Positions 34,191 through 44,446 are shown, counted from the first letter of the stretch. The stretch: DNA of 64,000 nt from a bacterium (GCA_919901855.1 CAKKQC010000041.1:1-64000); one strand, 5' to 3'. Made by a program: numbers and translations. Notes: generated by a model from the letters alone, not told the origin.

Positions 34191-36689
34191 CTAGAGGAGC
34201 GCGCCGGACGAGGCGTCCGCCAGCTTCCGCCAGCGCGACACCCAGGGACCGGCCGGGTCGAGCCCGATTGCTTCGCGGAGGAGCCGCGCGCCCTCCGCGG
34301 GGCGGCCCAGCGCGATCCTGAGTTCCCCCAACATGCCCGTGAGATCCACCTGGACGTCCCGGCGCATCATCGCGTACTGCGGACCGGAACCCGGCGGAAT
34401 CCCGCCGAGGAACGCGAGCCCCTGCTCCAGGAACCGCGAGGCAGCCGCCCAGTCCTTCCGGGGGAGGAAGGTCCTAGCCTTCAGCGCGCACCAGTTCGCC
34501 CGGATGATGCTCAGGAAGGTTCGATGGCTCGGACAGCGGCGGAACGCCTCCTCGAGCACCCGGTCCGCCTCGTCGAGCCGGCCCCCCGGCACGGTGATGG
34601 CCGACGCGTAGTCCACGAGGTTGAGCTCGTCGAGCATGCCGGCCTCCACGAACGGACGGAGCTGCCGGGCGGCTTCGGCGAGGTTGCCGAGCATCAGGTA
34701 CGCGTGGCCGACGCGATTCGCCGGCCAGCCGACGCCCGGCAGGAGCGCGGCGGCAGCCTGTGCCTCTGATAGCGCCCGCGGCGCGTCGGGAGCCACATCC
34801 GTGAACCGGATGTTGTCGCCGAGCAGGGATTCGGTGCCGGGGGCGAAGAACACGGTCGCCGCAGGCACAGCGCCCGGCCGGTCACGCAGGCGGTAAAGAT
34901 AGAATCCGCCGTTCTCGTAGTCGACCGACGGCGGAGTGGCCGCGAGCTCGAGGTACGGCCGGCAGAACCCGGCGTAGAGCGTCGCCATCCGCCGATCCCA
35001 CGCGAACCCGCGGTACCGGGTGGCGAGCCAATCCACGCTCACGCAGTTGAAGACGACGACCCGGACCCCGAGCTGCCGGAACCTCGCGCGCAGGTCGCGC
35101 TGGCTTCGTGACGCGCGGACGAGGTCCCAGACCAGCGGCGTCTCCCCCAGCGCGCCGCCCGCGACGACGCGGGCCGGGAACCGGTAGGACCGGAACTCCC
35201 CCACGTTCAGGACCTTGAACGGGACGCCGCCCGGAGGCCGGATCGCCGCGAGCTGGCCGAGGGCGGTCCCCCGCGTGGTGAGATGCCGCGCCCGGATGTC
35301 GGACAGGGGGCCGGCAAGGTCGCGCCAGTCCGCGATCGCGGCGCGCGCCGCCGGCACGATCCGGACCATCGCGGCGGCGGCGAGCACCCACGCCAGCGCG
35401 CGGCGCCGGACCACGTTCCCCGTGGACTCCAGCGCCTCGGCCGCCAGCAGGGCCAGCAACCACAGCCCCGGGAGCATGTACCGGGGGAAGCGCCCCGCGG
35501 CCAGCGCGGCCATGGCCCCGGCGACGCAGACCCAGGCAGTCCGGCGCCGCCGGCCGAACAGGAGCACGCCGGGCAGCAGGAGGAGCAGCAGGAGATGATC
35601 CCGGCGCATGGCGTCCAGCCACGCCCCGGGGAAAGTCGCGAGCCGGCCGGCGCGCTGGTCGTAGAGCGTCGCCGCGTAGTCGAGGAACGCCTCCTGGTTC
35701 GGGGCATTCCAGTCGAACGCCGGGAAGACCGTCCACGCCAGCGGGTAGAACGGGTTCCCGGTCAGGAGCCACGCCTTGCCCAGCCAGACCGCGAGCGGCA
35801 GGCTCATGGCGACGGCGCACCGGACCCACACCGCGCGGGGCGGACGATGAACCACGCACCAGAGGACGATGAGCGGGACGGCCGAGTATTTCGCCGCCGC
35901 GCCCAGTCCGAATAGCGCGGCGCCCAGTCCCCACGCGCCACCGAGCTGGCACAGGGCGCCGCAGACGATGAGCGCCGCCGCCGGGACGTCGTTCTTGCAC
36001 GTGCCCGCGAGCCAGACCATGGGAGCCGCGGAGAGCGCCAGCAGGATCCCGGTCCACGCGGCCCGGGGCGTGCCGGCGGTCAGGCACCGTCCCGCCCAGA
36101 CCGCGGACGCCGCTACGAAGGTCCCGGCCACGAGCCACTTGGCGATCCGGTCGTCGCCCAGGAGGAGCGCGATCGTGAAGCCCAGGTCCACGGGGAGCGG
36201 GAGATGGAACGCGTAGGCGACGTGGTCCGGCAGGCACCGGTGGGCCTGCAACCACTGCCACGGCAGGGCGAGGTGGTACAGCTCGCAGTCCACCTCGAAC
36301 TCGGGGACCAGGAGGGATGGGACCAGCAGGAGGCCCCCAGCCGCGACCGCCGCGATCCCGCCGGCGCCCATGACGCCCGCGTGCCCCGCCGCGGCCGCGA
36401 CGAGGCTCCGCCGGCTCCACCACGCCCGCGATCCCGCGAGCATGGCCAGCCCGGCCCCCGCGATCGCCGCGGGGAAGAAGAGGCCGGTCAGCGCCAGCCC
36501 CAGGCACGCGAACCCGAACCCGAGCAGGCCCAGCATCGCTCCCAGCCCGAACCGCTCGAGCGCAATGAGCCGGCGGGGACCCCAGAACGGGAGCACGCCC
36601 GCCCCCGTGCGCGCCAGCGCCTCGAGGAGCACGACCGCCGTCGCGCCGAACCCGGCGATCCGTCCAGCCAGAAGCAGGGACGGGGCCAT
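34191..36689 (-). CDS. multi-pass GT-C-like membrane protein with C-terminal TPR domain
   Basis: An 832-aa protein. Residues ~1-470 contain about twelve membrane helices, with the first loop EFEVDCELYHLALPWQWLQAHRCLP (an acidic first loop as in GT-C glycosyltransferases) and GLGAAAKYSAVPLIV. A soluble domain follows, and the last ~200 residues look like TPR repeats (AYLMLGNLAEAARQLRPF, GELRIALGRPAEGARLLREAIGLDP). A lipid-linked sugar transferase role is inferred. It is the last gene of the operon beginning at 43456, starting 12 nt after the DUF4091 stop. Confidence 0.7.
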   Translation of the reverse strand: MAPSLLLAGRIAGFGATAVVLLEALARTGAGVLPFWGPRRLIALERFGLGAMLGLLGFGFACLGLALTGLFFPAAIAGAGLAMLAGSRAWWSRRSLVAAAAGHAGVMGAGGIAAVAAGGLLLVPSLLVPEFEVDCELYHLALPWQWLQAHRCLPDHVAYAFHLPLPVDLGFTIALLLGDDRIAKWLVAGTFVAASAVWAGRCLTAGTPRAAWTGILLALSAAPMVWLAGTCKNDVPAAALIVCGALCQLGGAWGLGAALFGLGAAAKYSAVPLIVLWCVVHRPPRAVWVRCAVAMSLPLAVWLGKAWLLTGNPFYPLAWTVFPAFDWNAPNQEAFLDYAATLYDQRAGRLATFPGAWLDAMRRDHLLLLLLLPGVLLFGRRRRTAWVCVAGAMAALAAGRFPRYMLPGLWLLALLAAEALESTGNVVRRRALAWVLAAAAMVRIVPAARAAIADWRDLAGPLSDIRARHLTTRGTALGQLAAIRPPGGVPFKVLNVGEFRSYRFPARVVAGGALGETPLVWDLVRASRSQRDLRARFRQLGVRVVVFNCVSVDWLATRYRGFAWDRRMATLYAGFCRPYLELAATPPSVDYENGGFYLYRLRDRPGAVPAATVFFAPGTESLLGDNIRFTDVAPDAPRALSEAQAAAALLPGVGWPANRVGHAYLMLGNLAEAARQLRPFVEAGMLDELNLVDYASAITVPGGRLDEADRVLEEAFRRCPSHRTFLSIIRANWCALKARTFLPRKDWAAASRFLEQGLAFLGGIPPGSGPQYAMMRRDVQVDLTGMLGELRIALGRPAEGARLLREAIGLDPAGPWVSRWRKLADASSGALL

Positions 36690-36701
36690 CCGGGGGGGGT
36701 G

Positions 36702-39602
36702 CTAGAGTCCCGCGCGGAGCGCGGAGCGGAGGGAGTCGAGCGCGGCGGGCGAGACGCCCGTGATGGACTCGGTCTGGGCGCCCTCGGAGTCGAGGAAGCC
36801 GAACGTGCGGTTGAACTTGAGCGCCTCGGAGAGCAGGGCGCGGATGCGGCGGCGGAAGGGATCGTCCTTCAGCCAGCCGCGCTTGCCGGCGTAAAGCCAG
36901 ACATACTCGACGTCCTGCTCGGCGCGGCGGTAGGCCTTGAGCCGCAGCGACGCGCAGGGGCCGTCCACCCCGGCGGGCGCGCCGGGATAGATCACGCTGG
37001 TCGAGGCGAATTCCGTCCAGTTCCGGTCCTCCCCGAGCACGAGCCAGGGCACGTAGCCGTCGATGCCGTCGGCCCAGAGGCTCATGGCCTGTGCGCTGAG
37101 GGCGAGGGCGGACATGGCCGCGGGCGGCGTGTCGCCGTAGGTCCAGATCCGCTGGCCGTGCAGCGCCCGCCAGCCCTCGAGGAGAGCCCGGTGCCCAGGC
37201 CAGCCGCCGGTCACGTTGACGTCCGTGACGCGATCCAGGATGTCGCGACCCCAATGCGGCTGGGAGACGTCGGTGCGGAAGACCACGCGGGTCCGGTCGC
37301 CGGGGGAGCCCTGCTCCCGCTGCGCACGCCGCAGGAGCCGGCCGAAGAACCCGAGCGCCAGGAAATCGTCGGCGTGGTTCGGCTCGTCCAGGAGCCAGAA
37401 GCTGACTCCGTTCCCCCAAGCCTTCCGCCTCTGATCGTACTGTTTGTAATAGTACTTGTCGTTGAGATAGACCTGGAACTGGGTCTTCCAGCCCTTCGCC
37501 TTGATGTGCGCGAGGTAGTCCTTCGCGACGGCGACCCAGGTCTCCTGCATCTCGCGGGAGAATCCTTCCTCGACGGGTCCCGCGATCCTCCAGTGGTCCT
37601 CCCACCGCACGTCGTTCCACTTGTACCCCTCGCGCATGGGTACGGGATAGTGCTCGCTGAGGGCGAGGTAGAAGTGGTCGAGCCCGATCCCGGCGCGCGA
37701 GGTGCCGGCGAAGGCCGACCCGTCGAAGAGCGGCCCGAACCGCTCGTCCCACTCCGACCAGTCCGCGACCCTGGCCGAGGCGCCACGGCCCTTGACCGGC
37801 GGCACGCACCCGGGCTCGTAGTTCGCCGAGTGGCTGTAGTGCAGGATCGCGAGGTTCGTCCGGTGGTCGTGCGCGAGGGCATAGTACGCGCGCTCGGCCC
37901 GCGGCCCCGGGCTCGAGTACGCGTTCATCGACCAGACGAAGTGCGCCTCGCGCGGCATGACCGCGGACGCGACCTCGAGGGTCAGCGAGATCGGGACGGA
38001 CTTCCCGTGGTCGGGCTTCACCTCGAGGCGGCCCGTGTACCGCCCCGGCTTCGCGGCCTCGGGAACGCGCAGCTCGACGTACACGGTCTGGTTCGCCTGC
38101 TCCGGGAACGCGTGTGGTTCGGCCGGAATGCGGAACGAGTCCCCCGCCTTCAACGGCACCAGGGGATCGCCGTACCAGGCGGAGCCGATGCGCAGGTACG
38201 CGAGCCGGCTGAGCCGGACCGCCGACGCCGGGATGGCCGCGCCACCCGGTCCCGAGGGGCCCCTTGGGCCCACGAGGTCGCCGGGGACGATCCGCCACGA
38301 CGCGGCGCCCTCGCCCCGGTGCTCGACGACGACCTGGAATGCGACCCACTCGCCCCGGATCCCGGCGAGCGCCACCGACCGGCGCGCGCCGTCCCACGCC
38401 GGGTTCGCGTCCCGCCAGGTTCCCCCCGCCGCGCCCGCGTACTCGACGTCCGGCTCCTCGAGCGCGTTGCCCGTGACCGGGTTCACCTTGGTCCCTTCGG
38501 GGATCACCCAGACGGAGCCCCGCGGGGGGAGGACCGCAGGCGGCGGCGCACGTCTCGGCAGGACGAGGGGGGCCGGCCACGTCATCGCCCGGGACGCGAA
38601 CCCGCCGCCCTGTCCCCGCGCCACCGACCGGCCGGCGCGGCCCACGACCTCGACCTCGGCGATGATCGGGCCCCCGGCGGGCAGGTTCGGAATCAGGATC
38701 CGGGCGGCCTCGCCCGGCGGCGGGATCGGCGGGTACATCCAGCGGGGCAGGAGCGCGGCCTTGGCGTCGCCGACCGTGATCCAGACCCGGTACCCGAGGA
38801 TGCTGGCCGCCTCCGCGTCCGACGCGGGCCCCGGCCACGCGACCTCGATGCCGCCCGTCCCGGGCGTCGCGCCCGCCGGCCACTCCGCCACGTTGATCTC
38901 GAGTCGCCCGGCGCCCGGAGGCGCCTCCGCCGGTTCGAGCTCGGCTTCGAGCACGGGTGCTGCGCCAGATTGCTCCCGCGAGAAGAACCAGTTGTTGGAC
39001 ATGTTCGACTCCGGCACGACCTCCCGCCGGACGTTCATCGTCTGCCCGCAGTCGTCGCTGAGCGCGAGGCCTGCGGAGATATTGGCCGCGTGCGCCTCGA
39101 GGAGCCGGGGGTCCACGGGGATCGACCACCACCCGTCCGGCCCCCGCGTCGCGACCGCCTGTACCCAAAGCGTGCCGGCCCGGCCGAAGATCGTGTCGAG
39201 CAGGACCGACTCCGCCCCCGCCCACGCCGCGCCCTTGCCGGGGCCCCGGCGCATGAAGCAGGCCCCGTCGCCGGGCGCATACGTCCCGGAGGTGCCCTCG
39301 ACCCACCCCGTGGCCAGCGTCGAGAGCCCGACGCGGCGGACCATGAGATTCGGCTCCGCCTCCTTGAGCCGCAGGACCGCGCTACCGATCCGCCGGCCGC
39401 GCAGCGCCTCGACATCGAAGTCGATCAGGATCAGGTTCTCGTTCCCCTTGAGCTTGAGCCGGGGACAGCCGCCCGGGGCGAACTCGCGCTCGTCGGGGTA
39501 CGCGCAGATGGAAGTGTCCGCGACAATCGGGACCCGGACCGTCTCGGCGGGAGCCGTCACGGACACGAGCAGGAAGACCGCAAGGCTAACGTTCCAGCAC
39601 AT
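36702..39602 (-). CDS. exported DUF4091 protein with N-terminal beta-sandwich domains
   Basis: A 966-aa secreted protein; signal peptide MCWNVSLAVFLLVSVTAPAE. The first ~180 residues resemble a DNRLRE/PilJ-type carbohydrate-binding sandwich (DTSICAYPDEREFAPGG ... LILIDFDVEALRGRRIGSAVLRL). Fibronectin-like regions follow, then a barrel from ~560 with FWLLDEPNHADD (acidic catalytic candidate) and the DUF4091 end (AYRRAEQDVEYVWLYAGKRGW). A Gly/Pro-rich spacer near 440-455 is encoded by a GC-rich imperfect palindrome (about 38258-38275). It overlaps the upstream hydrolase gene by 17 bp. Confidence 0.83.
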   Translation of the reverse strand: MCWNVSLAVFLLVSVTAPAETVRVPIVADTSICAYPDEREFAPGGCPRLKLKGNENLILIDFDVEALRGRRIGSAVLRLKEAEPNLMVRRVGLSTLATGWVEGTSGTYAPGDGACFMRRGPGKGAAWAGAESVLLDTIFGRAGTLWVQAVATRGPDGWWSIPVDPRLLEAHAANISAGLALSDDCGQTMNVRREVVPESNMSNNWFFSREQSGAAPVLEAELEPAEAPPGAGRLEINVAEWPAGATPGTGGIEVAWPGPASDAEAASILGYRVWITVGDAKAALLPRWMYPPIPPPGEAARILIPNLPAGGPIIAEVEVVGRAGRSVARGQGGGFASRAMTWPAPLVLPRRAPPPAVLPPRGSVWVIPEGTKVNPVTGNALEEPDVEYAGAAGGTWRDANPAWDGARRSVALAGIRGEWVAFQVVVEHRGEGAASWRIVPGDLVGPRGPSGPGGAAIPASAVRLSRLAYLRIGSAWYGDPLVPLKAGDSFRIPAEPHAFPEQANQTVYVELRVPEAAKPGRYTGRLEVKPDHGKSVPISLTLEVASAVMPREAHFVWSMNAYSSPGPRAERAYYALAHDHRTNLAILHYSHSANYEPGCVPPVKGRGASARVADWSEWDERFGPLFDGSAFAGTSRAGIGLDHFYLALSEHYPVPMREGYKWNDVRWEDHWRIAGPVEEGFSREMQETWVAVAKDYLAHIKAKGWKTQFQVYLNDKYYYKQYDQRRKAWGNGVSFWLLDEPNHADDFLALGFFGRLLRRAQREQGSPGDRTRVVFRTDVSQPHWGRDILDRVTDVNVTGGWPGHRALLEGWRALHGQRIWTYGDTPPAAMSALALSAQAMSLWADGIDGYVPWLVLGEDRNWTEFASTSVIYPGAPAGVDGPCASLRLKAYRRAEQDVEYVWLYAGKRGWLKDDPFRRRIRALLSEALKFNRTFGFLDSEGAQTESITGVSPAALDSLRSALRAGL

Positions 39603-42252
39603 GATAGACCGCCTTCGCGTCGAGCCGGAACGTCGCGGGAGCGCCGTCCAGCCCGCCCTGCACGGGCACCCCCTCGCGCCGGTAGCCGTGCTCGTCGAGC
39701 GCGGTGACGACGGGCACCCCGCCCCCCGTCAGCCGGAGCGTGACCGTCGCCCGGATCAGCTCGACGCCCATCGGATACCTCCCCACGTCGTCGATCCGGC
39801 CGTCGAGCCCGCCCGAGGCCTTGAACCCGAGCGGCCGCTCGACCGTCATCGCCTGCACGAGGATCCGCCGGGACTCCGCCAGCGGCCGGCCGTCCAGCGA
39901 GATCGCGCACACCGTCGCGTACTCGTGCTCGCACTCGATCGAGAGCGTCGAGAGATCGATGCGCGCGGACTGCGACAGGAACCCCGCGGCGCCCTGGATC
40001 CGGGGCGTGTCGAGCCGCACGATCCCCTTCCCCCAGTCCCAGGCCAGCTCGCCGGTCGCGCTCCGGACCATCCGGTTCGGCCGGTCCAGGAAGGGCCCCA
40101 GGTCCATCGCCGTCTCCGTCCGCGTGAGCCCGAACCCGCGCGTCACCCGGCCCACGTAGCAGGCCAGCGGATCGATCGTGGAGGGAGTCCCGGATGTTTT
40201 CGAAGGAACATCCTTCACGCGGGTCGGATCCTGAAGGACGGGCGCGAAACCGCCGTTGCCCGCGAGCGCGAAGAGGTCGTCCACCACGACGGTCTGCGCC
40301 AGGACGGACGGCCCGGTCCGGATATCCCCCCGCCGGTACGCGAGCGCGTAGGCGGGGAAGTTGGCCATGATCACGGGGACCGTGAGCCCGAACTTGCCCA
40401 TGGCGCCGTCCCACCCGGGACTCCCCGCCGCGAACGCGTCGAGCCCCGCGAGGCCCTGGAGGGACCCGTACGCGGAAGCCAGGAAGGCGAAGTCCGCGCG
40501 CCACCGGTTCGGGTTCGTCCACCCGATCTCGGATATCGTGTTCGGGAACCCGGCGGTCTGAACGAACGCCAGCGGCAGGTCGTCCGGCGATCTCACCGCC
40601 GCCTTGTTCGCGAACGTATGCCCGGCCTCGACGGAATAGCTCGCCCCCTCGCCCTCGTGGGACGCTTCGAAGTAGCCGTGGCGGTCGATGAGGTCGCCGG
40701 GCGCGTACGTCCAGCGCTCGAGCGCGTCGAGCTGGGCGGGGTCCGAAACCGTCCAGTTCGAGGCCTCGATCAGGCACCTGACGCCCAGCTTGCCGCGCAG
40801 GCGCGCGATCGTGGACGCGTAGAACGCCCGCTGGGTCTCGGCCAGGAACCGCACCTGGTCGCTCACCCGCTTGCGCTTGCCCGGCCCGGCGGCCTTGATC
40901 CCGTCGGCGGTCATGTGCCAGGCGTCGTAGAGGTCGAGCCGTCCCTCGGCCAGGCTGTCGTCCGGCTCCCGCGCCTCGAGCCAGTTCGCCGTTCCCAGGG
41001 CCAGCGTCCGGTAGCGGGCCTCGACCCAGACCGCGAACGCCTTCTGCAGTTTCGTCCACTGGACCGGGGGGATGTTCGCGCGGCCGAAGGTCCAGAAGAA
41101 GAAGCTGTCCTCGTTAACGAGCTCGAGAATCGCGACGGCGGGCTCCTTCGCCAGCGGCAACCCCGTGTACGGGTTCCTCGGCTTGAGCATCCCGTCGATC
41201 CAGCCCCGGTGCAGGGCCTGCATCGCGGGATCGAAATAGATCAGCGCGAACGGCCTCTTGTTCTCCGTCGTTTCGTACCCAGGCAGTCCCAGCGCGGGCG
41301 TCGCCGTGAGCCAGAGCGGGAACCAGGTCGAGAGCGAGAGGTAGATGCCCTCCCGTTTGCATGCGGCCACGAGGTAGTGGAGGTCGTCCAGTTTCCGCGG
41401 ATCGACGGCCGCAGGATCGTCGTCGCGCCACAGCGCCCCCTGGAACCGGACCATGTTGACGCCCGTCTTCGCCAGCCGCCGGGCGAGGTAGTCCACGAGG
41501 GGGTGCGGGAGGCCCGCGAGCTCGCCCCCGACGTTCACGCCCCAGAACCGCACGGGCTTTCCGTCGCCGAGCCGGAACCGCTCACCCTCCCGGCGCACGA
41601 AGCCCTTCGCGCCGGCCGTCGCCTCGTTCAGTCCCCGCAGGTCAAGGACCGCGTCCTTTCCGAACCGGTCCGCGTCCGGTTCCCACGGAAAGAACCCCGC
41701 GTCCGCCTCGCCGGACTTCTCCCCCAGCCGGAGCCTGCCCCGGGGAAAGAACGGCCCGGACACGAGCGCGAAGCAGTCGAACGCCGCCGTGAGCGGCTCC
41801 CCCGGCCCGGCGAGCAGCCGGAGCTCGAAGACGTGGTCACCGGCCCCGAGCTCGACCGGCCCCAGGGACACCCAGTTGGCGCACAGGAACCGCCGGATCG
41901 GCGTCGTGTCCGCGAGGGCGACGTCCTGGGAGCACGTCCGCCACGGCCCGGTGTCGATCCGCCACCGGAAGGGCCCGTGCTTCCAGAACTTGCGGCACCA
42001 TAACTCCAGGCGGCCGCCTTCCGCGATCCGGACCGGGTACCGGGCGAACGCCTCGCCTCCCGTCCTGGGCCCCTCGTTCGTCAGCCAGTCGCCGCCCGAC
42101 AGCAGGGACCGGTGGTCCGGGAACGTGGACGACGAGAAAGAGGTCTGCGCCGGGAAGTTGGTCTCGGAGGGCGCCTCGCCCTCCCACCACACCACCTCGG
42201 CCGCCGGCGCGCCGGGGCAGGCCAGAAGGAGCGCGGCCAGCAGGGGGATCAC
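39586..42252 (-). CDS. exported GH-A-type glycoside hydrolase
   Basis: An 888-aa secreted protein starting at GTG 42252 (signal IPLLAALLLACPGAPAA). An N-terminal binding domain (~20-190) begins WWEGEAPSETNFP. A clan GH-A barrel follows: KTGVNMVRFQGALWR, Glu381 in ILELVNEDSFFFW (acid/base) and Glu575 in NTISEIGWTNPNRW (nucleophile). The C-terminal ~250 residues are beta-sandwich. This layout is common in GH5- or DUF-type enzymes of plant and algal polysaccharide degraders. Exact family not assigned. The gene starts 1 nt after the acyltransferase stop. Confidence 0.83.
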   Translation of the reverse strand: MIPLLAALLLACPGAPAAEVVWWEGEAPSETNFPAQTSFSSSTFPDHRSLLSGGDWLTNEGPRTGGEAFARYPVRIAEGGRLELWCRKFWKHGPFRWRIDTGPWRTCSQDVALADTTPIRRFLCANWVSLGPVELGAGDHVFELRLLAGPGEPLTAAFDCFALVSGPFFPRGRLRLGEKSGEADAGFFPWEPDADRFGKDAVLDLRGLNEATAGAKGFVRREGERFRLGDGKPVRFWGVNVGGELAGLPHPLVDYLARRLAKTGVNMVRFQGALWRDDDPAAVDPRKLDDLHYLVAACKREGIYLSLSTWFPLWLTATPALGLPGYETTENKRPFALIYFDPAMQALHRGWIDGMLKPRNPYTGLPLAKEPAVAILELVNEDSFFFWTFGRANIPPVQWTKLQKAFAVWVEARYRTLALGTANWLEAREPDDSLAEGRLDLYDAWHMTADGIKAAGPGKRKRVSDQVRFLAETQRAFYASTIARLRGKLGVRCLIEASNWTVSDPAQLDALERWTYAPGDLIDRHGYFEASHEGEGASYSVEAGHTFANKAAVRSPDDLPLAFVQTAGFPNTISEIGWTNPNRWRADFAFLASAYGSLQGLAGLDAFAAGSPGWDGAMGKFGLTVPVIMANFPAYALAYRRGDIRTGPSVLAQTVVVDDLFALAGNGGFAPVLQDPTRVKDVPSKTSGTPSTIDPLACYVGRVTRGFGLTRTETAMDLGPFLDRPNRMVRSATGELAWDWGKGIVRLDTPRIQGAAGFLSQSARIDLSTLSIECEHEYATVCAISLDGRPLAESRRILVQAMTVERPLGFKASGGLDGRIDDVGRYPMGVELIRATVTLRLTGGGVPVVTALDEHGYRREGVPVQGGLDGAPATFRLDAKAVYHVLER

Positions 42253-42253
42253 G

Positions 42254-43456
42254 TCAGAGCCGGACCGTGAACCGCAGTCGGGTGGCCAGCGCGGCCAGGC
42301 TGACGACCGCGATGGACAGCCCGGCCGCCCAGGCGGCACCCACCGCTCCGCCCCGCCCCCAGAACGGGTTGTCGCCCACGTGCACGAGATCGCAGAGCGA
42401 GCCCACGAGGTCCGGGAGGATGTAGGCGAGCAGGGCGTTGCGACCGGCCAGGATCAGCCACTTCGGCAGGAACCCGGCCTTCGCCTCCGGCTTCCCGCGA
42501 TCCAGGACGAGGTGAAAGAACAACAGGAGCAGTGCCGTGATCCCGGCCGTAACCAGCGACCACGACTCGGTTCCGTCATCCTTGTGGTAGCCGTGGAGCG
42601 GACGCAGGAACCACCCCGCCGCCCAGAGGCCGAGCCCGAACCAGAGCAGGAACCACCCCGCGCCGCGACGGCTCGACCGGAGCCGGCTTCCGGCCACCAT
42701 GCCCGCGATCACGATGCCGGAGTTGGATCCGAGGAAGTTGCCCACCGACCACCAGCGGTCGACGTACCCGAGGAGCCCCAGCCGGTCGTGGCGGGATCCG
42801 ATGTAGACGCACATGAAGAGGCCGAGGAGGCCCATGAGCGCGGTCTCATCCCCGCGCACGAGAAGGTACACGATGGCGCACGCGAGGTACGACCACCCGA
42901 TGAGGCCCAGTATCCCCCACCACTGCGGCTCGAGGAACAGGGAGTCCGCGCCCGGCTTCGCCCGCCATATCACGAGCATCCACGCCAGCGCGACGGCGGA
43001 TACGCCCTGCAAGATCGCGTGCGCGCGGCGCCACGCCGGCGCCTCCGGCCTGGACGACCAGAGCAGGATCGCGGCGCCGAGCGCGATCAGGGACCAGACG
43101 TGGTAGGGCATCCCCGTCAGCTCCGCCGAGTACCTCTCCTCGTTCACGAAGATGATGCCGAGGAGCACGAGCCCGAACGTGCGGGGCAGGATCCGGGCCA
43201 GCGCGCCGCCCCACCCGGCGCCCGCCTCGACGCGGGGGCCGAGCGAGAACGGGATCGCGGTGCCGACCATGAAGAGGAAGGCCGGAAAGACGATGTCCAC
43301 GAAGGTGTAGAGGTCCTGCGCGGGCTTCGCATGCTCGGCCCACCAGGGAATCCCCGGCATGCCGCCGATATAGTTCACGAAGATCATCGTCAGGATGACA
43401 GAGCCCCGGAGGGCGTCCAGCGAAAGGAGGCGGCGTGATGGCACCGGCGTTGCCAC
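42254..43456 (-). CDS. DUF5009/HGSNAT-like membrane acyltransferase
   Basis: A 400-aa membrane protein with about ten to eleven helices. The N-terminus RLLSLDALRGSVILTMIFVNY and PAFLFMVGTAIPFSLG are typical of the DUF5009 and heparan-alpha-glucosaminide N-acetyltransferase-like family, which carry acetyl groups across the membrane to sugars. The first gene of a four-gene operon with two hydrolases and a GT-C-like protein, which fits modification or uptake of acylated glycans (inference). The start GTG at 43456 is 6 nt from TAGCAT. Confidence 0.85.
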   Translation of the reverse strand: MATPVPSRRLLSLDALRGSVILTMIFVNYIGGMPGIPWWAEHAKPAQDLYTFVDIVFPAFLFMVGTAIPFSLGPRVEAGAGWGGALARILPRTFGLVLLGIIFVNEERYSAELTGMPYHVWSLIALGAAILLWSSRPEAPAWRRAHAILQGVSAVALAWMLVIWRAKPGADSLFLEPQWWGILGLIGWSYLACAIVYLLVRGDETALMGLLGLFMCVYIGSRHDRLGLLGYVDRWWSVGNFLGSNSGIVIAGMVAGSRLRSSRRGAGWFLLWFGLGLWAAGWFLRPLHGYHKDDGTESWSLVTAGITALLLLFFHLVLDRGKPEAKAGFLPKWLILAGRNALLAYILPDLVGSLCDLVHVGDNPFWGRGGAVGAAWAAGLSIAVVSLAALATRLRFTVRL

Positions 43457-43462
43457 GTCCCG

Positions 43463-43511
43463 ATGCTAGCATGCCGCGCTCCGGACTCGCTTGAGGATAT
43501 GAGGATATACT
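43463..43511. promoter_or_regulatory. divergent -10 elements, acyltransferase and CHASE2 genes
   Basis: TAGCAT (43468-43463, minus) is 6 nt before GTG 43456. TATACT (43506-43511, plus) is 8 nt before ATG 43520. Both fit the leaderless pattern. Confidence 0.5.
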
Positions 43512-43519
43512 GGGAAGGA

Positions 43520-44446
43520 ATGATCACCGCGATCCTGCTCCTGTCGAGCCTGCAGGCGATGGCGGCCGATGCGCCGGCCGCGGCCGCCGCCCCGACGGTG
43601 ACGGCCCCGATCCGGCTCATCGTCATCGACGAGAAGACGACGCGGACCTGGGGGCCGCTGCCCTGGCCCAGGGACCGGCACGCGCAGCTCGTGTCCCTGC
43701 TCGACCGGGCGGGAGTCCGGGCCATCGCGCTGCGGTTCTACTACCGGGACGCCCGCGGGGACGCCGGGGACAACGCGCTCGTGGCGGCCGCGAAGAAGTG
43801 CGGGCGGGTCTTCACAGAGATCGGGAAGGCCCCGGGCGTGGAGGGGTGGAACCCGACCGACACGTGGCTCGACGCGGCCGCGCTCAAGACGACGGGCAAG
43901 GCGCCCGCCAAGCTTTTCGCCTCGGATGGCCTCCAGGTGCCCTTCGAGGACCTCGCCCGGGCGATCCGCGGGGTCGGCTCCATAGACGTCATGGTCAACC
44001 GTCAGAAGAAGCTCCAGGGCCTCCCGCTCGTGATCACGTGCCGCGGCCGGCTGTTCCCGAGCCTCGCGCTCCGGCTCTTCCTGTACCTCTCCGACCTCGA
44101 GGGCCAGGCGCTCGCGTTCGAGCAGGGGCGGATCACGCGCTACGGCTTCCTCCCGGGCACCGAAGCCCGGGCCCTGCTGCTGGGCCGGACGCACGCGTCC
44201 CTCGACGCCTACGGCTGCGCGCTCGTCAACCTGACGGCCCCGGGTCGCGGCTATCCGGTCGATTCGTTCGTGGACGTCCTCACTGGCAAGATCAGGCCGT
44301 CGGTCTACCAGGGCGCGGTCGTGATCGTCGGAGCCCAGACGCCCGAGCTCGACGTCGAGACTTCGACCGGCCCCAAGAGCGGGCTCGAGCTGGTCGCGGA
44401 CCAGCTCACCGCGCTCTTCCGGTTCGCCGAGGACCCCGGCAAGTGA
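43520..44446 (+). CDS. stand-alone exported CHASE2-domain protein
   Basis: A 308-aa protein: signal peptide ITAILLLSSLQAMAADA, then one CHASE2 domain to the end (IRLIVIDEKTTRTWGPLPWPRDRHAQLVSLLDRAG ... YQGAVVIVGAQTPELDVETSTG). CHASE2 is normally the extracytoplasmic sensor of kinases, cyclases or adenylate enzymes and is followed by membrane helices and an output domain; here none follows. The start at 43520 is preferred to the ATG at 43463 or 43499 because of the -10 spacing, though the signal peptide then lacks a basic n-region. It overlaps the next gene as GTGA. Confidence 0.78.
   Translation: MITAILLLSSLQAMAADAPAAAAAPTVTAPIRLIVIDEKTTRTWGPLPWPRDRHAQLVSLLDRAGVRAIALRFYYRDARGDAGDNALVAAAKKCGRVFTEIGKAPGVEGWNPTDTWLDAAALKTTGKAPAKLFASDGLQVPFEDLARAIRGVGSIDVMVNRQKKLQGLPLVITCRGRLFPSLALRLFLYLSDLEGQALAFEQGRITRYGFLPGTEARALLLGRTHASLDAYGCALVNLTAPGRGYPVDSFVDVLTGKIRPSVYQGAVVIVGAQTPELDVETSTGPKSGLELVADQLTALFRFAEDPGK

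Noticed and set aside
38258-38275. Palindromic insertion in the second DUF4091 gene
   Set aside because: The repeat of GGGCCC/GGGGCCCC is imperfect and can arise from Gly-Pro codons in GC-rich DNA.
43463-43501. Upstream ATG starts for the CHASE2 protein
   Set aside because: The ATG at 43463 overlaps the divergent promoter and gives a poor N-terminus; 43499 is possible but TATACT at 43506-43511 would then lie inside the gene, while it is well spaced for 43520.
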